Of a stretch of 64,000 nucleotides of DNA, positions 35,162 to 46,254 are shown in pieces (within the stretch, counting starts at the first letter, position 1; each line of letters opens with the position of its first letter). The stretch covers positions 106,167,587 to 106,231,586 of the forward strand of contig NC_080164.1 in the NCBI RefSeq assembly GCF_950295315.1, given 5' to 3'. The notes beneath the pieces are model-generated. The model did no database searches. It saw nothing but the letters and a program-made list of their open reading frames with translations, and was not told the origin of the DNA. Source of the DNA: Erinaceus europaeus (Eukaryota > Chordata > Mammalia > Eulipotyphla > Erinaceidae). Position numbers and translations under genes: made by a program.

Positions 35162-35190
<29 letters not shown>
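35159..35190. repeat. (TG)n microsatellite
   Basis: About 14 TG units with a following TATG variation. Confidence 0.92.
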
Positions 35191-35194
<4 letters not shown>

Positions 35195-35197
<3 letters not shown>

Positions 35198-36000
35198 TTG
35201 TAGCTAAAATTAACAAAAAGTACAGATGAGCCATTTGCAGACCTCTCCTTCTGTCCTCAGAATCCATTATTAACATTTATTCTTAGTGCAGTACCTCTGT
35301 TATTGCTGATGGACTGGTGCCCATTCATTAGGAGCTAACTAATGAATAGTTGTCTATTTATTATTAATGGTGAAAAATATGAAGCAAAGTCTGTGGTTTA
35401 CATTAGGGCCCTGGGAACAGCAGCAGCATATCTACCATAGAAGTATCAGGAAGAATAATTTCACACTAAAACTCCAGTGCTTGCTGTCACCCTGTCCATG
35501 GACACCTAGCTGTCTTCCTTCCCCAAAACTCAGCATGCAGAACAGGGAAGGAGAGAGTAGACAGCCTTCTTTTTGTCTGGCTTCTTTTGTTCTCATTTCA
35601 GACAAGAAACTGAAAGTGTCAATATTTTCTCTGAGGAAGCCTATGACATGAGAATTGTGTATGGATTATAAAGAATGAGAATGATGGTGATGGATGGTCA
35701 GAAAGAGGACAAATACTTCAGCATCTGGTTCCTTAATGAAGACTTCAGTAACATTTCTTTGAAATGAATAAGGTCCATCTTACACAGCCTCCTATTAAGG
35801 CCCCACTCCCACCCAGCTCATTGTCCACTTCACTTCAGGAATGTGCTCATACTTACTGAGAGTAAGAGGTCCTATGTTGATCTTGGTATTGTTATATTTT
35901 ATCCTTAAACTTTTTGAAAAAAAATCTCTAAATGAACAAATCCACATAATTTTATAGGTGCCTATGCTAAAGACTCTAGCAAGCTTGAATAATTTCCTGT
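35195..36000. other. Unique sequence
   Basis: No supported element. From 36.0 kb there is a scrap of L1 3' UTR ('gtgctgtattgcaccaaagc'). Confidence 0.45.
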
Positions 36001-36238
36001 TGTGGAATCATATAACATAAACATTTTATTCTTCCTCAGGAGTCATTATGAAAATAATATTATTGTACAAAACAAATCTGATCACGCTAAGTCAGAACTT
36101 ATGAAACAAGCACAGAAAGGGGAACTTGGACTGGGTGTGCTGTATTGCACCAAAGCAAAGGACTCTGGGGAAGGAGGGAACAGAAAGGCCTGGGGGAACT
36201 TTGATGTCATGATGTGTGATCGTTGAAAACACTTCATC

Positions 36239-36546
36239 AGGGGGTCGGGCTGTAGTGCAGCGGGCTAAGCGCAGGTGGCGCAAAGCACAAGGACCGGCAT
36301 AAGGATCCCGGTTCGAACCCCGGCTCCCCACCTGCAGGGGAGTCGCTTCACAGGCGGTGAAGCAGGTCTGCAGGTGTCTATCTTTCTCTCCTCCTCTCTG
36401 TCTTCCCCTCCCTCTCTCCATTTCTCTCTGTCCTATCCAACAACGACAACAACAATAATAACTACAACAATAAAACAACAAGGGCAACAAAAGGGAATAA
36501 ATAAATAAAATAAATATAAAAAAAAAATTAAAAAAAAAAAAAAAAA
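36239..36546 (+). mobile_element. SINE-A (ERI type), full length, intact promoter
   Basis: A box at 36253-36263 and B box at 36310-36320, CT-rich body, CAACAA and AATAAATA stretches, then A-rich tail. The exact 14-bp target duplication gaaaacacttcatc lies at 36225-36238 and 36547-36560. It sits at the 5' edge of a D element. One of the least diverged copies in the window. Confidence 0.95.
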
Positions 36547-36560
36547 GAAAACACTTCATC

Positions 36561-37005
36561 TGCACTATTCCAGTTTTTAGGTCCATGACTGTTCAACAGT
36601 TTGTTTGGCTTTGTATGTTAACTCTCTTTTCAGCTACCAGGTTCCAGATTCCAGCATGATACTGACCAGAATTCCCTGGACAGAGGACCCCATCAATGTG
36701 TCCTGGGGCTCCACTTCCCTAGAGCCCCACCCTACTAGGGAAAGAGAGAGGCAGACTGGGAGTATGGATGGAACAGTCAACGCCCCTGTTTAGCGGGGAA
36801 GCAATTACAGAAGTCAGACCTCCCACCTTCTGCACCCCATAAGGACCCTGGGTCCATACTCCCAGAAGGATATAGAATAGGAAATCTATCAGGGGATGGG
36901 ATGGGATATGGAGATCTGGCGGTGGGAATTGTGTGTAATTGTACCCCTCGTATCCTATGGTTTTGTTAATGTCACCTTTTTTTAATAAATAAAAAAAAAT
37001 TTAAG
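36561..37005 (+). mobile_element. D element, sense, 5'-truncated
   Basis: 'gtttgtttggctttgtatgt', 'ccaggttccagattccagca', 'catcaatgtgtcctggggct', 'cttctgcaccccataaggac' and 'tatcctatggttttgttaat', then 'ttaataaataaa' and an A-run. Shows the complete D 3' end. Confidence 0.82.
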
Positions 37006-37199
37006 AATGTAATTTGGAGGAGTGTTCTGCAGAGACCTGTCACAGGGAGATGATAAATTGTACCTATGTGTCAACAAGTCTAATGCAATCCACTAACACT
37101 ACAAGAAAAGCAAGAAATAAAGTAACAAAAAAGAACAAGAATTGAAATAAAACTAAATTTTGATTGTATATAAGAGACCCTCCTTTTTCTTCTTACTCT

Positions 37200-37560
37200 T
37201 TTTTAAAATTTTATTTTAATTTGTTATTGAATTGAGACAGGAAGAAATTGACAAGGAAGCCTGGAACATGATGGCAGAGGACCTAGTGGGGTTTGTATTG
37301 CTATGTGGAAAACTGAGAAATGTTATGCATGTACAGACTATTGTTTTTACTGTTGACTGTAAACATTAATGCACAATAAAGGGAAAAAATAAATTGGAGG
37401 GAAGGGGGAGGTAAAGGTAAAGAAACAAGGGGAAGCTTTGAGAGTGGTGAAGTAGTGTCACAGGTGTCTCTGTCTCTCTCCCTCTCTACTCCTCCCCCCT
37501 CTCGAATTCTGGCTGTTTCTATACAATCAATAAATTAAGATTAAAAAATTAAAACAAAAA
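37200..37560. mobile_element. Inverted SINE-B pieces enclosing an L1 3' end
   Basis: 37.20-37.255 kb is antisense SINE-B ('ttgagacaggaagaaattga'). Then comes a sense L1 3' tip (37256-37395; 'gcagaggacctagtggggtt', 'gtacagactattg', 'cacaataaaggg'), then antisense SINE-B again to about 37.43 kb. From 37.433 kb a sense SINE-B 3' half follows ('aagctttgagagtggtgaag' to 'caatcaataaattaag'). Confidence 0.6.
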
Positions 37561-37899
37561 ACAAAATTTCTTATTAAAAATAAGTAAGTTAAAGTTTTTT
37601 AACAAGTGTGCCCATCTACACACAGAGAGAGTAAATCAATTTGTAGTGCTGCCACAGAGCTCCAATGATAACCCTGGAGGCAAAAAAGAGAGAGAGAAAA
37701 GAAGACATTACAGCGCTCACTGTCATTCACAACTCTTTCAGGTGTTGTCCATTGTCTGTCCTCCAGATGCTGGCATTCAGAGTCTGGTCCTTAGGCATTG
37801 CAACTTCAATTTGTTGTTGTTGTTGTTGTTATTGCCTCTGGAGTTATCACTAGGGCTCAGTGATGGCACTACAAATGCACTGCTTCTGGTGACCATTGT

Positions 37900-38110
37900 T
37901 CCCCCCCCCCCTCTATTTTATTGGATAGAACAGAGAGAAATTGAGAGAGGAGGGGAGATAGGGAAGGACAGATAAAGAGAAACATCAGCAGCCCTGCTTC
38001 ACAGCTTGTGGCGTGTCCCTAATGCAGGTGGAAAGTGGGGGATCAAACCAGGTATTCCTTGCACTTAGTATTGTGTGTGCTTAACCAAGTGTGCCACCAC
38101 TTGTCCCCCA
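37900..38110 (-). mobile_element. SINE-B, antisense
   Basis: C-run, 'ggatagaacagagagaaatt', 'cagcagccctgcttcacagc' and 'gcttaaccaagtgtgccacc'. Preceded at 37.65 kb by a short sense piece of the SINE 3' extension. Confidence 0.72.
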
Positions 38111-38218
38111 AGCTTCATCTTTTACTGGACAAGCTATCTCCAGGTCCTCGTTTTTGACTTTAAAAAAATATTTTATTCCCTATACAGCAATTTCTACATC
38201 TATATAAACAATAAATGG

Positions 38219-38310
38219 AGAAAAAAGGAAGAAAAAAAGAAAGAAAGGGAGGAAAGAAGAAAGAAAGAGGAGGAAAGAAGGAAGGAAGAGAAAGAAAGAG
38301 GAAAAAAATT
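38219..38310. repeat. (GAAA/GGAA)n purine tract
   Basis: Nearly 90 bases of pure A/G. Confidence 0.92.
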
Positions 38311-39179
38311 GAATAGAGACTTTTTGACTATTTTTTTTCTCAGGAAAAATAACTGTCATTCTTGGCAGTATGTTGTATGCAGAGGAAGGGAACACAGAGA
38401 AAAAAAGGCAACACCAAGTGGTCATTCTCAGGAGGACAAAATTTCAGTGAAAGCTCTGAGCCATAGGCTCACTCACTGCGACAGATTTGATGTCTGGGTA
38501 CCTGTGGTCATCAGATGCTACCAGGAGCCAGGTGTTGATTTTTAGTTTCCCTGTATTCAGACTGACAGGTGAGCCCAAGTGCAAGCCCTCACAGGCCCCC
38601 AGCAACCATTCACTGCATCCTAAGTCGTCCCCCACGCATTGCCCTCCTCCTCTGGAAAATCATTTCTTCTCTTCTGAGGTTATGACTTAGCCTTGTTCTT
38701 TGAGGGGAAGTCTTTCCACTCTTTGGGAGTGTTCTCTGTTCTAGTTCTGCCCCTCCGGCTGGACAGACTGCTCTGAGCTCCAGAGCTCTGAACCTTGCCT
38801 CATTATAGATAAGAAATTGGCCCCTGAGAAAGTTAGAGACCCTTGACCACATCTCTGCAGGCTTTCCTCCCCCTTCCCTGCCATGCTTTCATAGTCCTGA
38901 ATTCTTTTGTATATTAATTTATCCAATTTATTATAGTTGTTTCTGGAGCATTTACCTATCATGAATAACCATGTCCAACCTATTAGATTTCAATTTTAAT
39001 CTCCAATTATGCATTTTAGTCTATTAGTGTACACTTTTCTACACCTTAACTCTATAAAATGAGACGAAAATATGTCTCATAAAACTATCATGAGTATTGA
39101 ATATATATACATACATATGCATATATACATATATATAATGCATTATTGATGTAAATGTACATTGAAGTATAGCTATGAT
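38311..39179. other. Unique sequence
   Basis: A GC-richer patch at 38.5-38.9 kb contains overlapping short frames on both strands, none recognised. An AT/TATA-rich stretch follows at 39.1 kb. Confidence 0.45.
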
Positions 39180-39860
39180 GGAAAATGACATAGAAGTTCC
39201 TGGAAGATTAAGAATAGAAGTAGCATATGATCTACCTATTCTGATGCTGGGTATTTAGCTGAAGAACATGAAAGCACCAATTCAAAGAAACTTTGATGCA
39301 CATCCACATACACAGCACAGAGCTGGGGATCACCTAAAATTCTGTGGTCAGATGAATGGTTCTGTAAGATGTGGTTCTTGGGCTCAAGGAAATGGAGCTC
39401 TAGAAACATGAAATTCTGCCAGTTGCAAAAAACTGGATGCATCTAGAGAGAATTATGCTAAGAAAAATTCAAAGGGAGAGCAACTCAGGAAGTGGGGATG
39501 AATCTGTATTGCAAATATAAAATGTAGAGTTCAATCCTGCCACCACATGTGCTGGGCTGTCTTCTGGTTCTTGTTCTCATAAATAAATGAATCCTTAAGA
39601 AAATGTCAGATAAAAAAGACTGTTGTCAAGAGTACTTGACAGATAATAAACGAAAGAATAAAATGAAAGAAAACAAACTCTTAGACAGTAAGTGTGAGCA
39701 AGCCAGTTAAAATAGGGGTGAATTTTTTGGAAGAGGATAGAGGCTAGACTTTGGGGGGAACATAATGTAGCATCCCCAGCTGTTAATTTATATTATGGCA
39801 CAACCGAAACCTGTATAACATTATATAATCATATAAATCAGTGCTACTTCAATAAAAAAC
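39180..39860 (+). mobile_element. Old L1 3' end (L1M type), sense
   Basis: 'gatctacctattctgatgct', 'atttagctgaagaacatgaa' and 'agagaattatgctaagaaaa' follow the L1 ORF2 3' order. The 3' end near 39.86 kb has 'gtgctacttcaataaaaa', typical of old L1 tails. Heavily mutated. Confidence 0.55.
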
Positions 39861-40049
39861 CAACAAAATGGTTCTTGTGGTAATTGGTACACAGTAAAGG
39901 GCGATGTAATAACCAACAGTTATCATTGAAGAAGGCATCCAGAGACAGGAAGCCAGATTCTGCCTGTGTACACAAAACATTCCTTTGTTCCATGTCCTCA
40001 TCTAAAGAGCTTAGCCTTTTTTTCTTTTTCTTTCTTTCTTTCTTTTTTT

Positions 40050-40368
40050 TTTTTTTTTTTTGCCTCCAGGATTAATGCTGGGGTTGCTCCTGGAGGTGAT
40101 TTTTTTTTCTATTTTGTTGCCCTTGTTGTTGTTGTTATAGTTATTTTTGTTACTGGTGTCGTTGTTGTTGGATAGGACAGGGAGAAATTGAGAAAGGAGG
40201 GGAAGACAGAGGGGGGAGAGAAAGATAGACACCTGCAGACCCGCTTCACTGTTTGTTAAGCCACCTCCATGCAGGTGGGGAGCCAGGTGCTTTAACTGGG
40301 ATCCTTAAACCTGTCCTTGGGCTTCGTGCCCTGTGTGCTTACTCCACTGCACTACCACCCGGCACCAA
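40050..40368 (-). mobile_element. SINE-A, antisense, long form
   Basis: Starts with a T-run and 'gcctccaggattaatgctgggg' (antisense of the 3' extension), then 'gttgttgttg', 'ggataggacagggagaaattg' and 'gacacctgcagacccgcttcac', ending with the tRNA-like head near 40.36 kb. Confidence 0.85.
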
Positions 40369-41034
40369 GAGCTTTGACTCTTAATGAGTTCAACCAAGTT
40401 AGTAGTTTTTGAGGTTTAGACTCATTGACCCCCCCCCACTTAAAATAATGTTTTCTAAAGACCTCTTGACTAACTTCAAGGAAATACATAAATGATTAAA
40501 TTATATAATCAGCATGTAAACATGATCATAGGGAAAAGTTATATTATTTTAAATGGAATGGAAATATAAAATAAAGGGAAAGCAATTTGCAGTGAGTTAA
40601 TATAGATATAAATGCACACAAAAGTTTCAGTTTCTATATGAAAATATATAAATGTAAAGCAGGCAGAAGCAGAGGAGAAGACAAAATGTAGGGAGGAATT
40701 TTCATCTAATTATAGTGAGTATATTTTTTGGCCTTAAAAGTTAAAACCTTCTTCACTGAAAAAAAAAAACAACAGAAAATACAAAGTACAGTGGACTAGG
40801 AAACTGGATCAAATTAGTCATGAGTAATGATATGCAGCATCTAGAAAAGAACAGTCTACAACTCAGACTGCACTAGAGCTCAGATGCCAAGATCATGTTA
40901 TCTTTACCTACTCAAGAAAATGTTCTGGGTAGTATTTACATAAATGGCATATCTTAGAGAATATACTACGTTCTGGTGTGATTGTAGAATGGAAATGTCA
41001 TAAACCGCCCAAGATGAAGCATATATCTAACTTC
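40369..41034. other. Unique AT-rich sequence
   Basis: Nothing recognised. Confidence 0.5.
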
Positions 41035-41210
41035 TTTTTATTTCTTTATATGTATTATTGGATAGAGACAGAGAGAAATTGAGAGGGGAGGAGAAGATAG
41101 GAAGAGAGACAGAGACACCTGCAGCCCTGCTTCACTACTTGTGAAGCTTTCTTCCTGTAGGTGGGGACCAGGAGCTGTTTAACCAGGTGTGCCAACACCT
41201 GGGTCTGCAT
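41035..41210 (-). mobile_element. SINE-B, antisense
   Basis: 'attggatagagacagagaga', 'gcagccctgcttcactactt', 'ctgtaggtggggaccaggag' and 'ttaaccaggtgtgccaac'. Confidence 0.78.
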
Positions 41211-41387
41211 ATACCTAATTTCTAAATATCTGTTGGGGAATTTTTAAAAAGTTGTAAGAGACGATGAAAACATTTTCCTTGTTCAGTGATTACTATTTTC
41301 AAGGTTTTATTTTGCCACTTTAGTGTTCAAATAAACACAGATAATTTCTAAGATTTATTTTATTTATTTCTTCAGAGGGAGAAAAAG

Positions 41388-41388
<1 letters not shown>

Positions 41389-41450
<62 letters not shown>

Positions 41451-41452
41451 AG
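41389..41452. repeat. (GATA)n and (GA)n microsatellite
   Basis: About eleven GATA units followed by about ten GA units. Confidence 0.97.
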
Positions 41453-41481
41453 CCAGAACACCACTCTGGTGCCTAGGATTG

Positions 41482-41864
41482 TGCCGGATTAGCTTCGCAG
41501 GTGGGAGACCAGGGACTCATGGCTGAGCTGAGAACACAGTTCAATCTTTATTCACAAGCTGGGAGGCAGTCCAACAACCTAATCACAACACAATTCCGTC
41601 CTCCATCTCTCCTACTCCCTCCTGAGGCGGAAGAGTCAGGAACAAAAGAAATACCTACGATAGGGGGTGGGGAGAACGAAAAAGCGCAAACCAGCGAGGA
41701 CTAAACCAAATGTGGGGGGGGGACCAAACCAATGTCCCGGAGGCAGGGGGGTGCCCATCCAACAGTGGACATACAAACAGAACACATCGCAAGCAACACA
41801 ATCTAACCCAATGTGATGATAAAAACAGAAGGTCTCACAATCAGAATCCAGAAGCATACCAACA
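41482..41864 (-). mobile_element. LTR-1 solo LTR, antisense, with 6-bp target duplication
   Basis: 383 bp starting TG and ending CA, flanked by exact ggattg copies at 41476-41481 and 41865-41870. Minus-strand order: TGTTGGTATGC start, C-rich U3, AATAAA at about 41550-41555 (complement of 'tttatt'), then 'ctcagccatgagtccctggt'. No internal retroviral sequence. Confidence 0.9.
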
Positions 41865-41870
41865 GGATTG

Positions 41871-42598
41871 AACCAGATGTGTCAGAAATGCTCTCCGTTG
41901 AACTTTTCCCCAGGCTGGACCTGAGTGTTTATAAATTGGACATAAGACACATCTGATATGTCCAGTATTAACCATTAGGAGGAGGAGAATGTCTCAGTGC
42001 TGGTAGGTCAGGATCCTGGTAGAGATCTGTACTTTGAAGGTTCAGAAAAACTGCTATTTACTCACCTATGAGGGAGAATTTTGATGTCATGAGGGCACAT
42101 GCAGCCTCTGAGTGAATGCCAGGATGCTCTCTGTGATGAGCCTGTTTCATCAGCTCTGTGGCCTCTGAATGCCATCTTCTGTCCAGTAAGCAGCAGCAGT
42201 GGCTCCTCCCTCATGAGGAATGAGCCCCAGAGAGATAAAAGTAACCCTGGAGGGAAAGAGGGAGCACAACACAGCATTCCACTGACTGGAAGCTCATTTT
42301 GTATATCATCCACAATTGCCAAAAGGCAATATAAGGTTGGGAGAGGAAGTAGTACTATCCCTTTAACACTGAATCTACTTCTAGTGAGGAAAAAAAAAAT
42401 GCTTAGAAGAGAGGTTTTAGTCTTTCTTTTCACAACTAATGTTCCACACATACATCCACATATGATCTGGAAAATCTGCCCAGACATCCAAATGGATGGA
42501 TAACACTGCTATGTTATCTAAGCAAATAGCAAAGTATCATCTGTACTGAACAAATATTTATTCACCAGTTGCTTCTGCAGAGGACAGTGCAAAAACTG
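41871..42598. other. Unique sequence
   Basis: Overlapping 141-codon (minus, 42062-42487) and 134-codon (plus, 42099-42503) frames cover the same DNA; neither shows family motifs. A SINE-like scrap 'ccctggagggaaagaggga' is at 42.24 kb. Confidence 0.4.
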
Positions 42599-42931
42599 AG
42601 CATGCAGAGAATACACTATAATTTTCCCATTTAAAATATTTTATCTCTTTATTTTAATCATATATATGACAGAGAAGAAAGGGGAGAGAGAGAGGAGAGA
42701 GAACCAGAGGACTGGGAACAGAGCATCATTATTTTGCAAAAGAGTCTCCTGCCTGAGGCTCAGAGATCCCAGGTTCAATCCCCAGCATCACCATCAGCCA
42801 GAGCTGAGCAAGGCTCTGAGTTCTGGTTCTCCCTCCTCTCTCTCTCCCCTTTCTTCTCTGTCATATATATGATTAAAATAAAGAAATAAAATATTTTAAA
42901 TGGGAAAATTATAGTGTATTCTCTGCATGCT
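42599..42931. repeat. Near-perfect 110-bp inverted repeat around a SINE-C
   Basis: Arms 42599-42708 and 42822-42931 are reverse complements at 108 of 110 positions by hand count; the spacer is 113 bp. The right arm is the 3' end of a sense SINE-C plus about 30 bp of flank ('aaattatagtgtattctctg'); the left arm is the inverted copy of the same. An RNA across it would form one long hairpin. Confidence 0.95.
42715..42880 (+). mobile_element. SINE-C, sense, loop of the inverted repeat
   Basis: 'agagtctcctgcctgaggct', 'gagatcccaggttcaatccc', 'catcagccagagctgagcaa', 'ggctctgagttctggttctc', then CT-rich end and 'catatatatgattaaaat' tail. Confidence 0.8.
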
Positions 42932-42934
42932 AAA

Positions 42935-43369
42935 TATCATTCTCAGATTTGAAGCACAATAGAAAATACTTAATTCCCTGTGATGTATTTTTTGTTTTCA
43001 TTTGTTATCGGTAATGTGCTGTTGTTTTATAAAGTTAAAAGATCTCAGGGGTATAGTTTCAGCCAGAGTGTATTAGTCATCTCACCCTCTAGTAAGCCCC
43101 CCCAAATACCATAGTTTTCATAAAGTCCAAGAGGCTGTTTGGGTACAATTTTCTTAATTTGTCTTAATAATAATTTTATTATTATTACTATTCTTAATAA
43201 TAATTTTATTATTGAAGTGACATATAGGTAAATTCAGTGGATTTGGGAAGGACCAGATTTTATTTATTTACTTAAGGACTCTTGGAAAACACGCAGGAAT
43301 TGCTGGTAATCTAGGTGGGGAAAATACAGAGAATTTCAAGATAGTAAGAATCCCCCTTTTTTATATTTT
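42935..43369. other. Unique AT-rich sequence
   Basis: Short direct repeat of 'aataataattttattatt' at 43.16-43.22 kb. Nothing else. Confidence 0.5.
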
Positions 43370-43500
43370 TAAAATTAACTTATTTTTTTTAGTGATTTGA
43401 TATTGATTTACAAAACTATAAGTTAACAGTGGTATAATTTCACACCTTTCCCACCACCAGAATTCTGTGTAGAATTCTCTACATTGGAAACTACAGTATT
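43370..43500 (-). mobile_element. D element 3' fragment, antisense
   Basis: 'agtgatttgatattgattta', 'cacctttcccaccaccagaa' and 'ctctacattggaaacta'. Only the last 130 bp of D remain. Confidence 0.6.
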
Positions 43501-43557
43501 TCTCCCAAGGTCACAAATATGTCTTAACTGTTATTTCTATAAATATCTGTATTTCTA

Positions 43558-43950
43558 TGTTGGCATACTTATAAGACCCCTTCTATTTCATTGGTTTAAC
43601 CCCTCTGCTTAACACTGTCATCTATTTACATAAACCACTGTTAACTAAGCACTGCCCTGCCTGCAGGGCATTGGTTTAATCCCCACTGGTTCATGATGTC
43701 TTTTTGCTCCATCCCCTCTCGTAGTACACCCTGATTTGCACCAGTCATTTTTCGCTCCACCCTCTCTACGTCACATCCTGTTTCCACCCTACTTGGCAAG
43801 TATATATATAAGGACAGGATTGTGATTATAGATAGTTTAGATAGCTTGGCTTAGATTGCGCTGTGTTCTACATGAATAAAGAGATACTGTTTTCCAGCTC
43901 AGCCATGAGTTCCTGGTCTTCTGTCCCCCACCCGCGAAGCTAGCCCAGCA
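43558..43950 (+). mobile_element. LTR-1 solo LTR, sense, TATA-bearing variant
   Basis: Starts TGTTGGCATA. Contains 'ggcaagtatatatataagga' (TATA-like) and 'catgaataaagagatactg' (AATAAA), then 'ctcagccatgagttcctggt' and 'cccgcgaagctagcc'. The right edge is uncertain and I could not confirm a target duplication. Confidence 0.78.
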
Positions 43951-44254
43951 GAAGGGATTCACCATCATTTTGAAAGAGATAGTTTTCCCCTAAGTATGTA
44001 TGTCAGATTTCTAGACATTTCCTTTTATTCAAGAGCATGCCAGCAGTCCCAGTGCACAGTTGTTGGACACATGGCCTTTTCTCTCTAGTTACAGCTGAGC
44101 TCTGTAGTTGGAGGCATGGGTGCACCTACAAGAGAACTGGTTTCTTCTGCTCTTCTAACTTGTCCAGTAGAAATAGACCACACAACATGAGACATTTGGG
44201 CTTATTCTAGAATAGCTTTTGGATAATTAGCATTTAAGACAACATTGACTCACT

Positions 44255-45350
44255 AGATATATGAAACAGTTCTTGATCAATAATTATCAATGAAAAGCAA
44301 ATAAAGACAATAAGATACAACTTTACACCTGTGAGAATGTTATATACTAGAAAAGACAGACACAACAAATATTGGATGCCAGAAGCCATTTCTCTGCTTG
44401 ATAGAAGCTAAGCCTTGAAACAACAGAAGCCCTTGAGATAAGTTTCTAATTCCCGTAGGAAGGATGTTTGCCAGAAACTAAGTGACATACCATATAGTTA
44501 TAGTGACATACCATATAGTTATAGTTTAACAGAAATAGTTGCAAGGGACCCTCCACTGTGATCTCTGCCTCCCCCTTCCCTCTATGCTCCCCCTTCCCCG
44601 AAGCCTTAAAATGCCTGTGAACATAATAAAATTTTGCAGCTTGATCAGAAACCTGTCTTGCTGTTGTTCTTTTGTGCCTCTTGTCCCTGTCATTCCAGGT
44701 TCTTAGGTTCCTAGCCCCTGTTCACTGCCCCGCTGTCTGGGGCAGTTGGAGAGGATGTGGAGAAAAAAGAACACTCCTGCATTAGTGGTAGGAGTGTAAA
44801 TTGGTCCAATCCTTTTGGAAGACGGTCTGGAGATTTCTCAGAACACTATATAGAGACCTGCTATTGAAGCCAGCGATTTATTTCCTAGGGATTTATCCAA
44901 AGAAAACACCTATCAGAAGAGATTTATATATGCCCATGTTCACAGAAGCACAATTTGTGATCACCAAAACTTGGAAGCAACCCAGATAAGTGGCTTAAAA
45001 AAACTGTGATGTATACACAATGCAGTACTATTAAGCTGTTAAAAACAATGAAGTTGTTTCCTTTGAGTCATCTTGGATGAAATCAGAGGACATCATGCTA
45101 AGTGAGATAAGCCAAAAAGAAAAGGATAAATACCAAATGATTTCCTTATAAGTGGGTCCCAATAATTGGGAACAGGGAGGAAGAAAGCAAAATGAAACAT
45201 GAACAGGGCATGGACTATTGCATCACATCAAAGCAAAGAACTCTGGGGAAAGGGGGAAGAGAATTGTGGGGGGTGGGTGCTTAATGAAAGTATATTTTGT
45301 GGCAATGACTGTACTGTAAAGCATTAACCCCCTCAATAAAAAAGTTAAAA
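44255..45350 (+). mobile_element. Old L1 3' part, sense, interrupted by LTR-2
   Basis: 'gacaataagatacaacttta' and 'acaacaaatattgga' (before the LTR) join 'gttggagaggatgtggaga' (after it). Then come the ORF2 end (AEAQFVITKTWKQPR-like), 'agtgagataagccaaaaag' and a 3' UTR ending 'gtaaagcattaaccccctca', AATAAA at 45337-45342. A third L1 3' UTR lineage. Confidence 0.75.
44377..44744 (+). mobile_element. LTR-2 solo LTR inside an old L1
   Basis: 368 bp, TGCC...GGCA, with 6-bp target copies attgga (44371-44376) and gttgga (44745-44750; one mismatch) derived from L1 sequence. AATAAA at 44625-44630. Contains a 22-bp tandem duplication (gtgacataccatatagttat unit) at about 44481-44524 not present in the 34.6 kb copy. 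Confidence 0.88.
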
Positions 45351-45439
45351 AATGTATATATTGTCTGTCAATATAGATGCCTCTCATAAAAAACTGGTCA
45401 AACAAGCCTGGAATAAATTTCAGCTTCTAGACAATAGAA

Positions 45440-45570
45440 CTTCCATTTCCGAATTTTTGGTTTGATCCTTGGTGCCACCTATGCTGGAGTTGTGATCTCT
45501 CTGTCTCTATTTATCTCTATCTAGCTCATGTTAAAATTATTCTATCTTACTGATAAAAGTAAATCTGAGA
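45440..45570 (+). mobile_element. SINE-C-like fragment, sense
   Basis: 'ttggtttgatccttggtgcc', 'tatgctggagttgtgatctc' and CT-rich run with 'ctgataaaagtaaatctgag' tail. Confidence 0.45.
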
Positions 45571-46254
45571 AAAATAAATAAAGTAAAGGGCTTTAAAAGT
45601 CCCTGATGAACTGAATTTTCATAAGAATTTTATAAACATGATGCTGATATTGTAGAAATCTACATATCCAGGCATTTACTCATTTCAAATCTTTAAACGG
45701 TTATTATGAGGCAAGCTTTGTGGCTTAACTGACTTAATAAGAATTCTTCTTCAATACTAGTGTAAACAATCATGGCAGGTCCTGAAGATGTAACACATGG
45801 TACTCTATTTTGGAAATGCTTGGTCTTTGCTGCATAATTAGCTGCTAGAAGGTCATAGTTAGATCTGTAGTTAACCACATAGCAGGCATTTTTGTCTGTG
45901 GTCATTGTGGATACCTTACTCTTTCCCAATGCTTTTTTAAAAAATATATTTTAATTTTTTCTAACTTATGTGCATACATAAATCACCTTGAATTTATATA
46001 TGAGCAAACTGAAAAATATGATAATATAAATCACATGTAAATAAATATGGAGAAAAATAGCAGAATAAGTCTTGTGGTATATTGATTCAATTCTTAGATA
46101 ATTTTCTGTTGTTTCCTATACAATCTAATCTATGTTAATGTTTTCTGATACTTAAACTGAAGTGAATGTTCTTCTAGAATATATACCAAAACCAAATGCC
46201 ACTGAAAAGGTACAACCTGCTTAAAAAAGCCAAGCTTAGAGTGGAATAATCATG
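45571..46254. other. Unique AT-rich sequence
   Basis: Nothing recognised. Confidence 0.5.

Noticed and set aside
36253..36320. Possible tRNA gene (good A and B boxes)
   Set aside because: The boxes belong to the SINE head; no cloverleaf with acceptor stem could be drawn, and the unit is a dispersed repeat with target duplication.
36092..36586. 164-codon minus-strand frame
   Set aside because: Explained by an antisense full-length SINE-A plus flank.
41482..41864. Intact endogenous retrovirus
   Set aside because: Only solo LTRs are present; no gag, pol or env-like sequence adjoins any of the seven LTR copies.
42062..42503. Overlapping 141- and 134-codon frames
   Set aside because: Opposite strands over the same sequence, partly in a SINE-like scrap, with no motif.
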